Below the pieces are notes generated by a model. It was not told where the DNA came from. It saw only the letters and a list, made by a program, of their open reading frames with translations, and ran no database searches. Shown piece after piece: positions 41,217 through 52,183 of a DNA stretch of 64,000 nucleotides. The first letter of the stretch is position 1. Each line of letters starts with the position of its first letter. The DNA comes from Prostheceraeus crozeri. Its lineage: Eukaryota; Platyhelminthes; Polycladida; Euryleptidae. The stretch lies in the NCBI GenBank assembly GCA_907163375.1, contig CAJQUW010001664.1, forward strand, positions 62,001-126,000. The letters are read 5' to 3'. The position numbers were made by a program, and so were the translations under genes.

Positions 41217-44200
41217 ACGCCGTAGCGGCCGCACGTGTCGATGTGTTGCTCGTTGAGGCTGTCACCGCATTTTGGCAAAGTCGTGTTTACTTTTGTTATC
41301 CTGTGGTCTGTGTTATCGAATTTGACTTCATCCGCTTCGGTTTTAACTGTATTATCTGCTGATACCAATTTTGTAAGCTCACCTTCAACAAGTTTTTTAC
41401 AATTTGAGAATAACTGTGTTCCTGAGTCATCTTCTGAATACTGCGCACTGACATGTATCTGCTGTCATTGCCCGATGACGTCATCAGGTAGGATCCGTTA
41501 CTCGCGTTCTACACTCCTACAACTGCGACAAGATTTCCATCTCCCCCGTACACAAAGAAGAGCCTTGTGGTTCCATCGCCTCCTAAAGCCCAAGTCATCT
41601 GATTTTCCCCGTCCATCAATTCTGCAATCCTCATCATGTCAATTATCAAACAACGCAGCTCCAAATGTACAATTACGCAACGCAATATCTCCACGTTACC
41701 CTGCCCCGTCAATCCTCCTTTTCAACGCCAGATCTCTCTTCAATAAACTTGACGATCTTCGTGTCAGGGTTGTTAAATATGACATTATTGTAACACATTA
41801 TACATTGTATTATTGTTTAACATTATTGTTATCACTGAGTCCTGGCTTGATCCTACTATCGCAGATAATTCTGTTTCGATTCCCGGATATGATTTGGTAA
41901 GACAAGATAGAGAATTAAATGGAGGTGGAATTATATGTTATCATAAATCCAACTTGAAAGTCTCAATTGTAAGTATCTCTTATTTTTCTGACATCAAATC
42001 AAATGTTTTGTGTTACCGAATTGACGACTTGGACGTCACCGTTTGCGCCGTGTATCATCCTTACTGGGGTAAAGTTCAAACGCATTCTAAACTGTTAGAC
42101 TATATTCAGATTATGGCCGATAACAGTCATAGTAATCATTTTATCTTGATTGGTGACATTAATGATTTGAGACATCACATCAATGATTTTTATTTGTTGA
42201 ATAACTTTCAGCAACTTGTGAACATGTCCACTAGAGGGAATAATGTGCTTGATGTTATTGCTTCCAACTTACCGTATAAGTTTGATTCTCCTCGTTGTAT
42301 TGCACCCTTGGGTCGCTCTGACCACAAAGGTGTCTTTATCAATAGGATTGACTCGTTGAATGTGACAACTACCAAAGTCAAGGTGCGTTATTTTTCACCA
42401 TCCTCTTTTGCGGTGTGTTATCGTTTTCTCTCTTCTGTTGATTGGCATGAGTTTTCTTACTCGAGGATGACGTGAATGTCGCAGTTGAGCGCTTTCAAAT
42501 GTTTCTTCGTTATATCGTTTTTGTTTTTTCTGATGAAAGAACTGTCCGTATGCGCAATAATGATCCGCCTTGGATGTCCCCTGCACTGAAACTACTTTCT
42601 GATGCTCGTGATCGGGCTCTTTCTAAGGGTAATTATCCCAAATACTTACGTCTAAGGGAAAAATTCCTAGCGGCTGTTCTTGCTGCCAAAAAACAACACT
42701 TCTCTCGTTTGACATCCTCTTCAACCTCTCAGAGATGGAAAGCCATCAATAATCAAATCAAGTGTAAGAACCAATCTGCTCCTCTTGACCAAGCCACTGT
42801 TTACGATCTGAATGACAAGTTCCATTCAGCCTTCTCTCCTCCTGACTTACATTTATTTAATGATCACCGTCACAGGTCCCGTACCACTCCCTTTAGTGTC
42901 ACTGAATCTTTGGTTTTAAATATGATCCGTCAATGTAAATCCAATTCGACCGGCCCCGATGAAATTCCTGGCTTTTTCTACCGCTCCTTCGCTGAGGTAC
43001 TTACTTGCCCCTCTTACCATTCTGTACAATAGATGACTTGTTAATGGTGTGTTCCCCTCTCCTTGGAAATCTGCAAATATCATCCCCATTCCGAAAGGCA
43101 AAACCGGGCATCGCCCCATTTTGATTTTACCATTTTGCAGCAAAGTCCTTGAGCGGCTCATAAGAGATCATGTTCTTTTACCATCTCTTTCACATAATTT
43201 TAACCCACGTCAGTTCGGCTTCGTCCCTAACGGCTTAGGCGGGTGTACTAATGCCTTGATTGCGATTTGTCTCACCATTCTTCAACACATTACGAGTAGT
43301 CCTTCCCATTATGCCAAAGTAGTTGCTATTGATTTTCGCTCGGCCTTCGACTTTGTGAGTCACTCCACCCTTCTCAATTCCCCCATGCAAAACTTTGATT
43401 GTGATCCATTTCCGCTTAAATTTATACGTAGCTTTCTTTCTAATCGCTTTCAACGCGTTCTGGTTGATGTCATTGCTGCACCGTGGATGAAAATCAGCAG
43501 TGGTGTTCCTCAAGGTTCCATTCTCGGCCCTATCCTTTTTGTCTCCCTTATAGATGATTTCCCTCTCCTCTGCAATACCAAAGTCATTGCCTATGCTGAT
43601 GATGTCACTTGGTCTATCTGGGTGATGAGAAGTGTGTTGACGACTGTCAGAATGTTGTTGATGAGTTTTATGGTTGGTCTAAGAACAAAAAGCTCACTAT
43701 CAATCCTGACAAAACTAAATGTTTGACTGTATCTAGAAAGCAGTGTACTCCAGCGATTCCGAACATTGTTATTAACGACTCTGTTATCCAAAATGTGAAG
43801 AACTTGAAACTTTTAGGTGTCGTTTTTTCTGATAATGCCAAATGGAATGAACAATTTTCGTGCTTGTTTAGCAAATGTTGTTACGCCATGTCTGTTGTTA
43901 AACGTCTCAAAAGTAACAATAATCCGGGCAATGTTATTTGGCAAGTATATTTAAGTTTTGTTTACTGCCACATAAGTTTTTGCTGGCCCGTCATCTGTGA
44001 TGTTAACAAAGCGCTGTTCGATAAACATTTACGTCTTGACCGAGTTGCCAGGAGGTTGGCTAACGTCCCTCCTAATGTGCCTAGTCTCCAGAATATGCTG
44101 GACAAATGTAGTAACAAGCTCATGCGGAAAATTTCTATGCAAAAAGACATTCATCCCTTAGCGGAGTTTTTTGACATTCGTGAACATGAAAGAAACATTC

Positions 44201-44366
44201 GACATACAAAAAGTCTACTACCATTACGCAGACACTCAGCGACCTATTACAACTCTTTTGTAAAATACTCGATGTATACATGACTTTGCCTTTGTGTATT
44301 TCACCTATCCTGTCATTACCGCCATTTGTTTTGACAAAATAAAGAATTCTTCTTATTATTATTATT
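41217..44366 (+). mobile_element. Decayed LINE inserted in the polymerase exonuclease region
   Basis: Non-LTR retrotransposon of 3.15 kb with a (TTA)n tail and a short target duplication atctg (41212-41216 and 44367-44371). Opposite-strand polymerase sequence resumes on both sides. The frame at 41235-41900 opens a 5' region and enters the endonuclease. The rest of endonuclease, RT and C terminus lie at 41813-44283 in several frames. It differs clearly from the LINE at 28037 (different tail, weak protein similarity). No separate ORF1 is seen, so it is either 5'-truncated or of a type with a short leader protein. Confidence 0.85.
41235..44283 (+). pseudogene. LINE ORF2 (endonuclease plus reverse transcriptase), broken
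   Basis: Endonuclease: SILLFNARSLFNKLDDLRVR, then VITESWLDPTIADNSVSIPG, VRQDRELNGGGIICY, HFILIGDINDL and GRSDHKGVFI. RT: NSTGPDEIPGFFYRSF, RPILILPFCSKVLERLI, QFGFVPNGLGGCTNALIA, VVAIDFRSAFDFVSH, SSGVPQGSILGPILFV and IAYADDVTW. C-terminal: LTINPDKTKCLTVSR, NLKLLGVVFSDNAKW, RLDRVARRLANVP. Frameshifts or stops separate segments near 41800 (a small inserted duplication of acattattgtt-like sequence), 42475, 43030 and 43610. Not functional. Confidence 0.85.
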
Positions 44367-45639
44367 ATCTGGATAAGTTTCGAGATCCCAAATATATGTT
44401 GAAGCATAGTCAATTGGTTTCTTTGTTACGGTTTTATACGGAAGTGTTGTTAGATTTTCATCATTAACTGTTTTTTATATATGTTTGAAATTATTTTCAA
44501 TTTCTCTAATAGCTGCGGGTTTATGATTATTGTCCATCAAACAATAGTGTCCAATTGTTGAACGTTCGTGAGAACAATTGTAATAAACATATTTATGTGT
44601 AGTTGTAATACCTCTAGGATTTAAATGACGATTGGCAGGACTATAATATTGAACACATTCTCCAAAAGATTTATTAAACTGAGAAAATTTACAGTTTGAC
44701 ATTACACCTGTTCTAGATGTAGATAAATAAAACCTTACATAAAAAATTATTAAACATTTCTCTCATAATTTCGTCTTGTTCTTTACTGAAACCACGTAAA
44801 AAATTATAACATTTTATAAAGCAGAAATCTTCAGAAGGAATATAACAATATTGTCCGATATATTCTTTGATTCTATATTTCATATTAATACCAGCACCTG
44901 TATGTGATCTTTGAACTAACTTCATTCCAAAATCTTCATATCTTATATTTCCTGTAAAAATCCATTCATGACTATCTGATTTCTCTTCTAGATTAGAAAA
45001 CCATGTTTCAAATGATTTTTATTATAGAATGTAACGTAAAAGTTTTGAATTATATTTTCACTATCTTTAATAACTTTTCCAAGTAAATTGATCATTTTAC
45101 CATTTGCTAAAATTTTACGTATATCATTTACTACATTAATAAAAGGTACATTTTCATATATAATTTCATTCGGATTAAAAAGATTTACTAAATCCTCTCC
45201 CACTTCATCCTTAATTCTCTCATCTAAAAAATATCGGTAATAGCAGTTTCTTTTTATTTTCAGCTATACGTTCAAGTTTTCTATCTCGTTTTTTTAGTTT
45301 TCCAAATATATTTTTTTATTATTTACATTTCTAATATTACAGGTATTTCTATTATTACTCGTATTTATAATATTACACGTATTTCTAACAAACTTCATTA
45401 ATTCATCTACATCTGTTTTAAACTCAAAATCAAAATCATCGATTTGTTTTTTAAGCAAATCAAATTAAGCAATTTGTTTTTTCATTAATTCGTGCATTCT
45501 AGGTTCTGAACCTTTAATTATTTTACAATTCATATTTTTCAAAGAAAATTATGATTTTTATGTCAAAGAAAATTATGATTTTTATAACAAGGAAAAAGTA
45601 TGATTTTTTATTAAAAAAAATTATGAATTCATTTCAAAG

Positions 45640-45965
45640 TCTGAAATAAATGAAGGTACATTCATTTGACGTAATGTTTTTACATCATAAATTGTAAAAT
45701 GTTCTTTTTGGATTAACCACCATAAATTATTAAAAGCTAAAAATACTCGAAAACTTCTTAAACAAAGTGGGAACTCATTTGTTCTTTCATAACTTTTATA
45801 TCATTTTTATTTTATAATCTTTAACGAATTGCATATATTTACGGTGGTAATAAAATTTAACTTCTTTCTTCGAATTAGTGGATTTGTAGGATGTCTATAA
45901 TCTTTTAAAACTGGTACATGTTCTATCTTATACTCAAAATTTTAATTCAGGGAGAAGTTCAATAC
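45640..45965 (-). pseudogene. Unassigned Polinton fossil ORF between polymerase and ATPase
   Basis: Minus-strand translation reads FEYKIEHVPVLKDYRHPTN, SKKEVKFYYHRKYMQFVKDY, and in another segment LWWLIQKEHFTIYDVKTLRQ. Lys/Tyr-rich, no domain known to me. Lies between the packaging ATPase and the polymerase N terminus. Broken. Confidence 0.35.
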
Positions 45966-46005
45966 AGTGAAAAGTTCAATGCAGAAAAATTATTCAAAGA
46001 TATTT

Positions 46006-46770
46006 TCTATGACCCTATCATGTATTTTTTATCAATATTAATTGTAATGAAACCATAATCTTTTGTCCAACAATTATTACACGAATGATTAAATTCATCT
46101 TTATCTTTTATACATAAATCTCTAAACAAATCACATAAATTTCTTGCTTTTACTTCAAATAGCATAAATATATTTGCATTCTTTCTAATAACACTTGCGT
46201 CTAATGAATACATACTTTGTGTTGAATAAAAAACGCTACAGTTATTATGTCTACCTCTTGTGAAATAATTTCTCTGAAGTGACTGATTTCTATCATTAAC
46301 ACAATCATCAAAAATTACACAATGTTTCATTCTTTTATGCAATTTACTAGGATCTTGCATATTACCACTATCATATATTAATTGTATCTTTATAGGTTTA
46401 TTTATATTAGATTCTACTAACTGTTTATTTTTCGCTGCTTTTTCACACCACGAACTTATTTCCTCTTCATACTCCGATTTTTCGTACTCTTCGAATGAGG
46501 AAGCAATTGCTGTTTTTTAAGATTATTTTCAAATCCATATTTTAAAAATTGATAAACATGTTGTTCTGCTGTTGTTGTAAAAATTATAAGATTGTCATAA
46601 TCTAAAAAATTTGAAGTAGTTAGAATTTTAAATAATAGATATGTTTTTCCACATCCTGATCTTCCGCAAATAACTGACAAAACTTTATTGGATAGATTTC
46701 GATGATGATTGAATTTAAGTTTTTTATTTAATGGAATCACTTCACTCATTTTTAATAAAATAATTTTTAT
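46006..46770 (-). pseudogene. Polinton packaging ATPase (FtsK/HerA, A32-like) fossil
   Basis: Motor that pumps DNA into the capsid. LSVICGRSGCGKTYLLFKIL is the Walker A loop, and KHCVIFDDCVNDRN the Walker B strand with acidic pair. RNYFTRGRHNNCSVFYSTQS contains the sensor-like Q, and KDYGFITINIDKK is the conserved C-terminal strand. The start MSEVIPLNKKLKFNH lies at about 46748; the two main frames are 46456-46806 and 46007-46360. Gene order polymerase-ATPase-penton agrees with the Polinton type. Broken. Confidence 0.85.
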
Positions 46771-46839
46771 TTTTTTAAGAAGAAGAAAATTAAACTTCTC
46801 TAACAAAAGGTTCTATCATAATCTCATCACCTCCAAAAT

Positions 46840-47520
46840 TTAGTTCCTGTCCTTTCTCATCCGAAATTCAAATGCAATGCTGCTAATAGTTTTTCTTGTA
46901 ATAGGGAAATATATTAATGTTTGTGGAATTACATTTAATCTATAACCAATGGGTACAGTAAAAGCTGGAAAACTGAATATTAAATTTGACAATTTACCAT
47001 TTATATATCCACCTTCAATAATGTCACAATGTACAACAATTGAATTTATTTCAGTTATTTTAGGAATCCTCTCACCTAAATGATGACCTTGAATATAGGT
47101 TTGTTTATTAAATCCCAATAGTTTTGATAATGATTTATCATGATTAAAATCAACTTGATAATTTTCGTCTAAAGTAAGAAAAAAATTATTCACTGCTGGT
47201 TCAACTGCGAAATGTAATTGTTTCTTGTCTTTTAATGTTATACCTAAATGTCTCTTAATTTCATTTGATATTGATTCAACTTCGTAAGAACCAGGAAGAA
47301 AAGTTAGTACTTTCCACGTTTTACCTTTGTCAGTAGAATATCTAAATTGATCATTTACATCTTTGATAACATTTTGAATAGTGTTAAATGTGGAGAAACT
47401 AGTTAATGCAATTTGATAATTTTTATTTTGTTCCAAATGTAGAATGGGTTCTAAATTACAAGTGTGTGATGAAGAAGTTGTTATAATTTTCAACGTCGTA
47501 CTAAATTTTGATGAACCCAA
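46840..47520 (-). CDS. Polinton penton-like minor capsid protein
   Basis: 226 residues, frame looks whole. MGSSKFSTTLKIITTSSSHT is followed by NYQIALTSFSTFNTIQNV, FLPGSYEVESISNEIKRHL, DFNHDKSLSKLLGFNK and a strand pattern ending VHCDIIEGGYINGKLSN .. FPAFTVPIGYRLNVIPQT. This is the single jelly-roll penton layout (x-L-x-x-F-x-x-Y-N-S-I-x-N; G-S-Y-E-I; I-x-x-L-L-G-F; I-x-G-x-Y-x-N-G). It would occupy the capsid vertices. It sits next to the ATPase gene. Confidence 0.8.
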   Translation of the reverse strand: MGSSKFSTTLKIITTSSSHTCNLEPILHLEQNKNYQIALTSFSTFNTIQNVIKDVNDQFRYSTDKGKTWKVLTFLPGSYEVESISNEIKRHLGITLKDKKQLHFAVEPAVNNFFLTLDENYQVDFNHDKSLSKLLGFNKQTYIQGHHLGERIPKITEINSIVVHCDIIEGGYINGKLSNLIFSFPAFTVPIGYRLNVIPQTLIYFPITRKTISSIAFEFRMRKDRN

Positions 47521-47633
47521 AATCTCTGTTAGATTTTCTAAATGATTATTAATTTTTTTCTAAATCTGCTGAACACATTTTTTAGATAGAAATTTTAAAT
47601 AAATATTTTTTATCAAATATTTTTTTATGAAAA

Positions 47634-48281
47634 TTAAAAGCAGCATATTTCAGCTATACTTTTATAATCCTCTTCATTTATAACCTTCTTTTCTAATAGT
47701 CTTTTTAATATAGCATGAATGTCATTGAAACTAGTATTATGTCCTTCTTTTATTGCAGATATTAAAATCTCTAATATATTTATTAATTCTTGTGGATCAT
47801 CTGGCAAAAATATAGTTGTTTCTGTTTCAAAACCATTTCCTACTTTAGTTGTCGTTAGTAATAAACTTTCTAATTGTTTATAACGTTTGAGAGTTTTTAC
47901 TGCACCAACTCTATCTAACATAGCTTTATATTTCATAAGATCTTCTACGGCACATTTTTTTAAATCTGCTCCTCTTAAAAGATCAACAAAATTTCTGTCT
48001 AAACTAATAGGTGATTTATCTGGTGAAAAAATTAAACCCTGTAAACGTTGTGAAAATATTTCTTTTCCGCCAAAATAAAATCTTGCAAATAATTTTTTAT
48101 CTAAAAAGAAAGTAGAATGTTCAAATAACATAGATTTTGGTAATTTTTTTTCTATATTTGCTTCTAACAATCCATAATCATCTAATAATGTTTTATGTAC
48201 TGGATCTGCCATAGTTACTCGTTTATCTGGATTAGCAAGTTCTCTTTCAAGAGTTTTAAATGGTTCCATAGTTTTTTTCAA
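47634..48281 (-). CDS. Conserved Polinton protein of unknown function
   Basis: 215 residues, frame looks whole. It begins MKKTMEPFKTLERELANPDK and has MADPVHKTLLDDYGLLEANI, a segment FGGKEIFSQRLQGLIFSPDK, a helical KCAVEDLMKYKAMLDRVGAV and a Leu-rich end. I recall similar proteins beside the penton gene in Polinton-type elements of invertebrates, but know no function. Confidence 0.55.
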   Translation of the reverse strand: MKKTMEPFKTLERELANPDKRVTMADPVHKTLLDDYGLLEANIEKKLPKSMLFEHSTFFLDKKLFARFYFGGKEIFSQRLQGLIFSPDKSPISLDRNFVDLLRGADLKKCAVEDLMKYKAMLDRVGAVKTLKRYKQLESLLLTTTKVGNGFETETTIFLPDDPQELINILEILISAIKEGHNTSFNDIHAILKRLLEKKVINEEDYKSIAEICCF

Positions 48282-48289
48282 AATCAGTT

Positions 48290-48480
48290 TTTACTTGGTC
48301 AGTTAGGTACATTTTTCAAACATTTCCGTTTGCATACCCGCTTTTGCCATTCTCTGTTGTATATGTTTTTCTTTCATAATATTTTTTTGTTTTATTAACT
48401 CATCTAATTGTTGAATTCTTTTTTGATTATCAGCTTTAATTTTATCCATTTCATATATTATATTTTTATATTTATTCATT
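48290..48480 (-). pseudogene. Short coiled-coil fossil ORF
   Basis: Minus strand reads MNKYKNIIYEMDKIKADNQK, then RIQQLDELIKQKNIMKEKHI and QQRMAKAGMQTEMFEK. Strong heptads imply a coiled coil. It is located between the two unassigned Polinton genes. Function unknown. Confidence 0.4.
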
Positions 48481-48639
48481 TCTATATTATATTTTTTGAT
48501 ATTATTTTTATATTTTATTTATTTTTAAAATGTAATATTTGAATTTTGTGGTGACATTGGAATACAACAAAAACTTTTTACCAAACAAATTATTTTTTTA
48601 TTTCTTTGCCGTCTGACATCTTTTCGTCCAAAATTTTTT

Positions 48640-48863
48640 CGTCTTAACTTTTGTTTAATGAAGTTTTTAGTTCTTCTAAAAACATTTTATCATTTTCTTC
48701 ATTAGTAATTTTACCATCCTGTTTATTCTTGTCATTAACTTGCGTTTAATTGAATTGATATCTTTAACGTGAGAATATTTATTTTTTAATGATTTTCGTT
48801 TCTTAGTAATTAAAGACTTATCTAACATTGTAACAAGTGAAGTTGTAAAAACACCCGTACCTT
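48640..48863 (-). pseudogene. Polinton coiled-coil/membrane protein, C-terminal piece
   Basis: Minus-strand sequence GTGVFTTSLVTMLDKSLITK, then KRKSLKNKYSHVKDINSIKR and a Lys/Glu-rich end. It is the downstream part of the gene whose 5' part is at 51522-51917; a piggyBac element lies between. Broken. Confidence 0.5.
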
Positions 48864-49444
48864 TTAACCCTCACTTTACTAAGAAAAAAAGTAACATGGT
48901 TCACCATGGGGCGCGATCCACCCCAATTCACAATCGGTTGTTGTAAATGCCTTTAATCAATCTTCGCAATATTTTCATACTAAAAGATTTTCGAACACTG
49001 CTAAACAGTGCTAAAAGCACGAATAAAGCAGTCAGTCTTCGTAAGTTTTTGTTTTAATTGAATTAAATTTAATTACCGTTTCGGAAAATCCCTCACCTGC
49101 TGACATTATATCATCTGCATACGTTCTCTTTCTAAAGCGATTTGTGAAAAAATTTTCTGTATATAGCGGTGGATATGTCAAGAAAAGGTGAGTATGAATT
49201 TATTGGATTCTGACTATGATGGTATTTACTGTACGAAGTATCAGGAAACTCTCATTTATCTTGAAAAACTAAGTGACTATATGTAGGATAATCGACTGAT
49301 GTAACGGCAGATCTTTCTGATCCTGAAATTTTAATCTTTCGAAGGGTAAACAGACGCATCCTAACTATACACATACCTGACTCTTACATTTGTAATTGAG
49401 AAAATATGATTTTAGATTAGAAATAATATAAGGAAAAAGGTAGG

Positions 49445-49515
49445 TCGACTCAGAACTCGACCCTGTGTCATGCTACTTCATGGTCTGTAGCTCTAGCCAC
49501 TATGCCATGGAATCT
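49445..49515 (-). promoter_or_regulatory. tRNA-like A/B box segment in the piggyBac leader
   Basis: On the minus strand 'tggcatagtggctagagc' matches the A box consensus well, and 'gggtcgagttctga' is B-box-like, about 40 bp downstream. There is no acceptor stem. It lies in the 5' non-coding part of the piggyBac element, opposite to its gene. Confidence 0.5.
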
Positions 49516-49614
49516 TATCTTAGAGGCGTAGCAATTTATTCTCTATATCTAACTTGTCTGCATTTTTCATTTCTCCTGTACATTTGATTTAAATTACACG
49601 CTACTTCTTTTGTT

Positions 49615-51309
49615 TTTCAGGATGGTACACGTCAAGTACTGGAGAGAAAAGTTACGGAGTTAAAGAAGCATTAGAAAGACATTTACAGCAGATCTCATCA
49701 GATGACGACTACGAAGCCGTCGAAACTCTGGATAGTGATGTTGATGACATAGTCATCGATAACCCAACAACAACAGTATCTGATCATTCTGACGAAGACA
49801 GTGTAGACGACACTGATAGGATAATTGAATCCATGGTGGCTGAAATCCATGAAGATTATAATACGATGAAATCTCCCAGTGGCTCTGAGAAGTGCTACCG
49901 CAAACCACTACAAGAAGGAGGAAAGGCAAGAATTCATAATATCATTCGAAATCAAAGTGGTCCTACTAAGCATGCTCAAAGATAATGTGGTTCATCACCT
50001 GAGGAAGCCTTCAAATTATTCATTTCTCCCAGTCTTGTTCAAAAGATAGCTGAATGCACCAATAAGGAAGCTAGCGAGCATACACATACTTGAAAAGAAA
50101 CAAATGTAGAAGAACTATATACTTTTTTCGGTCTGTTGCTTCTTGCTGGCACTTTGCATGAGAGCAAAACACGACTGGCCGACCTCTGGAGTGCGGCCAA
50201 AGGAAGGCCAATATTCAATGATTCCATCGCCAGAAATCGATTCACTCAACTTCTACGCTATCTTCGATTTGATTGCCGGAGTGAAAGAAATTCTCAAACA
50301 AATTTGCACCTTTGCGCCGTTTTTTCGAAGAAATTGTGACTAAATTTCGAGCTAACTATTCACCTGGATCTGAATTGACTGTAGGCGAACACCTTTTTAG
50401 TTTCCGAGGGCGCTGTCCTTTTAGAATGTTCATCCCTTCAAAGCCAGGCCGCTATGGAATAAAGTTATGGGCTCTATGTGATTCAAAAACCTATTATTGT
50501 CTCAATTTACAGCCTTACGTAGGAAGTGTTGATGATGTTCCGGAAAGAGGTCAAGGCCAGCGTGTTGTACTTCAATTGACCGATTACTACACAGGATCTG
50601 GCCGTCACATCTATATGGAGGATATTATTGCAAGCTTGCAGCTTGCAAGAAATCTTCTTGGACGTCAAATGACTATGACGGGCACCATTCGTCGTAACAA
50701 AACCGAATTACCTTCGGAAATTATGCCTGATTCAACTAGGCAACAATTTACCAGTGTATTCGGATTTCAAGACAAAACAACAATTGCTTCCTACGTCCCG
50801 AAGAAAAATAAAGCAGTCATTCTTCTGTCAACCAACCATCACGACATCGACATTTCAAGTGATTGAGTCAAGAGAACCTCAAATCATTCTTGATTACAAT
50901 AAAGGAAAGTGCGATGTGGACACACTAGACCAACTGGTGCGAAAATATAATTGCATTCGAAAAAGCAATCGTTGGCCTCTGACTTTGTTCATGAATTAAC
51001 TGAACATCTGCTCGTACAACGCATTGGTTTTATTCCTCTACATGCATCCAGAATATGAACAAAGAAGTGGACAAAGAAGTTCGAAAACGCTTTCTACTTC
51101 AATTGTCAAAGTCTCTTATTGGTTGCAGAGAAGGCAACGCACTTGAGCCGGCAAGGTTGCCAATGAGGCCTATCATCCAACCGGTACCGAAACAAAGGCG
51201 ATGCGATCATTGTCCAAGAGAACGTGACAGAAAATCTAAAACAGGTTGTGTTTTTTGTCAAACGACCGTGTGTGCTGAACACGCTATCATAAAATGTCCA
51301 CCTTGTTGA
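49615..51309 (+). pseudogene. piggyBac transposase, broken
   Basis: An acceptor-like 'ttgtttttcag' precedes the coding region. Acidic leader: SDDDYEAVETLDSDVDDIVI. Then EELYTFFGLLLLAGTLHESK, ADLWSAAKGRPIFNDSIARN and RFTQLLRYLRFD. The middle 50312-50866 reads LFSFRGRCPFRMFIPSKPGR, TGSGRHIYMEDIIASLQLAR and MTGTIRRNKTELP. At 50860-50999: PQIILDYNKGKCDVDTLDQL and NRWPLTLFMN. The C-terminal zinc tail (51055-51309) has CDHCPRERDRKSKTGCVFCQ and CAEHAIIKCPPC. Frameshifts near 50300 and 50865, and stops near 49985, 50092 and 50998, show it is dead. It belongs to a different piggyBac subfamily from 20486-22286. Confidence 0.85.
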
Positions 51310-51521
51310 CTGTAGAAAAAATGAACCACCAATTACCAAATTTTTTTGGGATCATTCAGAAAACAATCATAAACCTCCATTGTTGTTCGTTACCAAAAAT
51401 ATATTTGGAGTGTGATACTCCCCATGGTAAACAACGCTACATTTTTTCAAAAACATTTTTACGGCGAAATGACTTCATACTTCAAAAAGTTTATTACTGT
51501 AACTTTTTTATGATATTCACC

Positions 51522-51917
51522 TCAAGGATAAACTGGGAGGGCATCATCGAACTTTATCCAGTTAAAAAAATACACAAAAAATGCGACGTCTTGGGGTGTG
51601 TAGACACCCCATGGTAAAGTAAGGGTTAAAGCAGTAGCAACTACTGGAATTACTAAAACACCTGAAGATATAACAATTGTTAAAGCACCTAAACTTACTG
51701 TTATAAAGATTCCAATTCCTTGTGCTACATTCTTAACTTTAGACCATCTCTTTCTTAAGTTTTTATAATGCTTTAATCTTAATAATAACTGTGATTCCTT
51801 ATCTTTCATATACCTAACTCCATCTTTTTGTTTTTCTTTGTCCATTTCACTTGTTTTTAATTGTGATAATGAAGCATATATTTTCGAAGTTTCTTCCCTT
51901 TTTGTCGTTTTTTCCAT
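51522..51917 (-). pseudogene. Polinton coiled-coil/membrane protein, right-TIR copy
   Basis: Starts MEKTTKREETSKIYASLSQL and has a charged helical stretch ESQLLLRLKHYKNLRKRWSK, then one long hydrophobic segment (GIGIFITVSLGALTIVISSG, VLVIPVVATAL). A membrane or membrane-interacting protein, common near Polinton ends. It runs into the piggyBac insertion; the rest is at 48640-48863. The last ~30 codons of the open frame (past 51626) belong to the transposon, not the gene. Confidence 0.6.
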
Positions 51918-52177
51918 TTTTGAGGTTTCTTTATTTCTGTGGTTTCTTCTATTTTTTTAATAAATATTTTGATATTTTTAGACTATGTGAAAAGACTACA
52001 TAAATTTTGTAAATTTTTAGACTATGTAAATTTTGTTTTGTAAAATTTCGCTTAAATCACAAGTGTGTAAAATTTGTAAAACATTGGAAAATATTTAGAA
52101 AATTCGGGAGGGTATGACATCCGGTGCGGAGCGAAGCGAAGCGGAGCGGAGCGCCTGATGTCATACCCTATACTACT
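51626..52177 (-). repeat. Polinton right terminal inverted repeat (~0.55 kb)
   Basis: Complement of 22663-23225. Its outer 70 bp again form a hairpin: GGGTATGACATCCGG at 52110-52124 against 52154-52168 (one mismatch), enclosing gcgaa/gcgga words. It ends at 52177, followed by gaggcc. Its inner edge is the TTAA where the piggyBac element inserted. Confidence 0.85.
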
Positions 52178-52183
52178 GAGGCC

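Larger units (their letters stand above)
37540..45533 (-). pseudogene. Polinton protein-primed DNA polymerase B fossil, with intein
   Basis: Replicative polymerase. N-terminal region from 45533 down: EDLVNLFNPNEIIYENVPF, CFIKCYNFLRGFSKEQDE and HYCLMDNNHKPAAIREIE. The exonuclease motif YIWDLETYP at about 44400 lies just beyond a LINE insertion (41217-44366). The next part (40090-41210) has VTLIAHNSSGFDSYF, WKPYLVNDALSLAFCIFKYNN, and ARNYIRKSVKGGRVLAN, the Y-x-G-G-like motif of protein-primed enzymes. Then comes an intein (see separate entry), followed by TDSVYISNELFNKLD (motif C side) and the C-terminal KIKYCIIVDEQGRLSEKKTF. Part of the C-terminal half is tandemly duplicated. Broken. Confidence 0.85.
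48868..51625 (+). mobile_element. piggyBac element inserted in the Polinton right TIR
   Basis: 2.76 kb, flanked by TTAA (48864-48867 and 51626-51629). Termini CCCTCACTTTAC at the left and, read inward from the right, CCCTTACTTTAC make a ~12 bp TIR. The first and last ~60 bp both contain 'catgg' and 'caccccatgg'-like words. It carries a transposase gene (49615-51309). It separates the Polinton TIR from unique DNA and interrupts the coiled-coil/membrane protein gene. Confidence 0.9.
22663..52177 (-). mobile_element. Polinton (Maverick) fossil, both termini present
   Basis: The termini are inverted: AGTAGTATAGGGTATGAC at 22663, and its complement ending at 52177. They are flanked by a 6 bp direct repeat gaggcc (22657-22662 and 52178-52183). 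A 5'-AG start and 6 bp target duplication are the Polinton signature. Genes recognised, mostly on the minus strand: coiled-coil/membrane protein, penton-like and major capsid, packaging ATPase, DNA polymerase B with intein, helicase-like, PLA2-like, integrase; on the plus strand, the protease. The total is 29.5 kb; removing later insertions and one duplication leaves about 16.7 kb. The element is broken in many places. The TIRs differ by roughly a tenth by eye, suggesting an old insertion, although some genes still read through. Confidence 0.9.
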
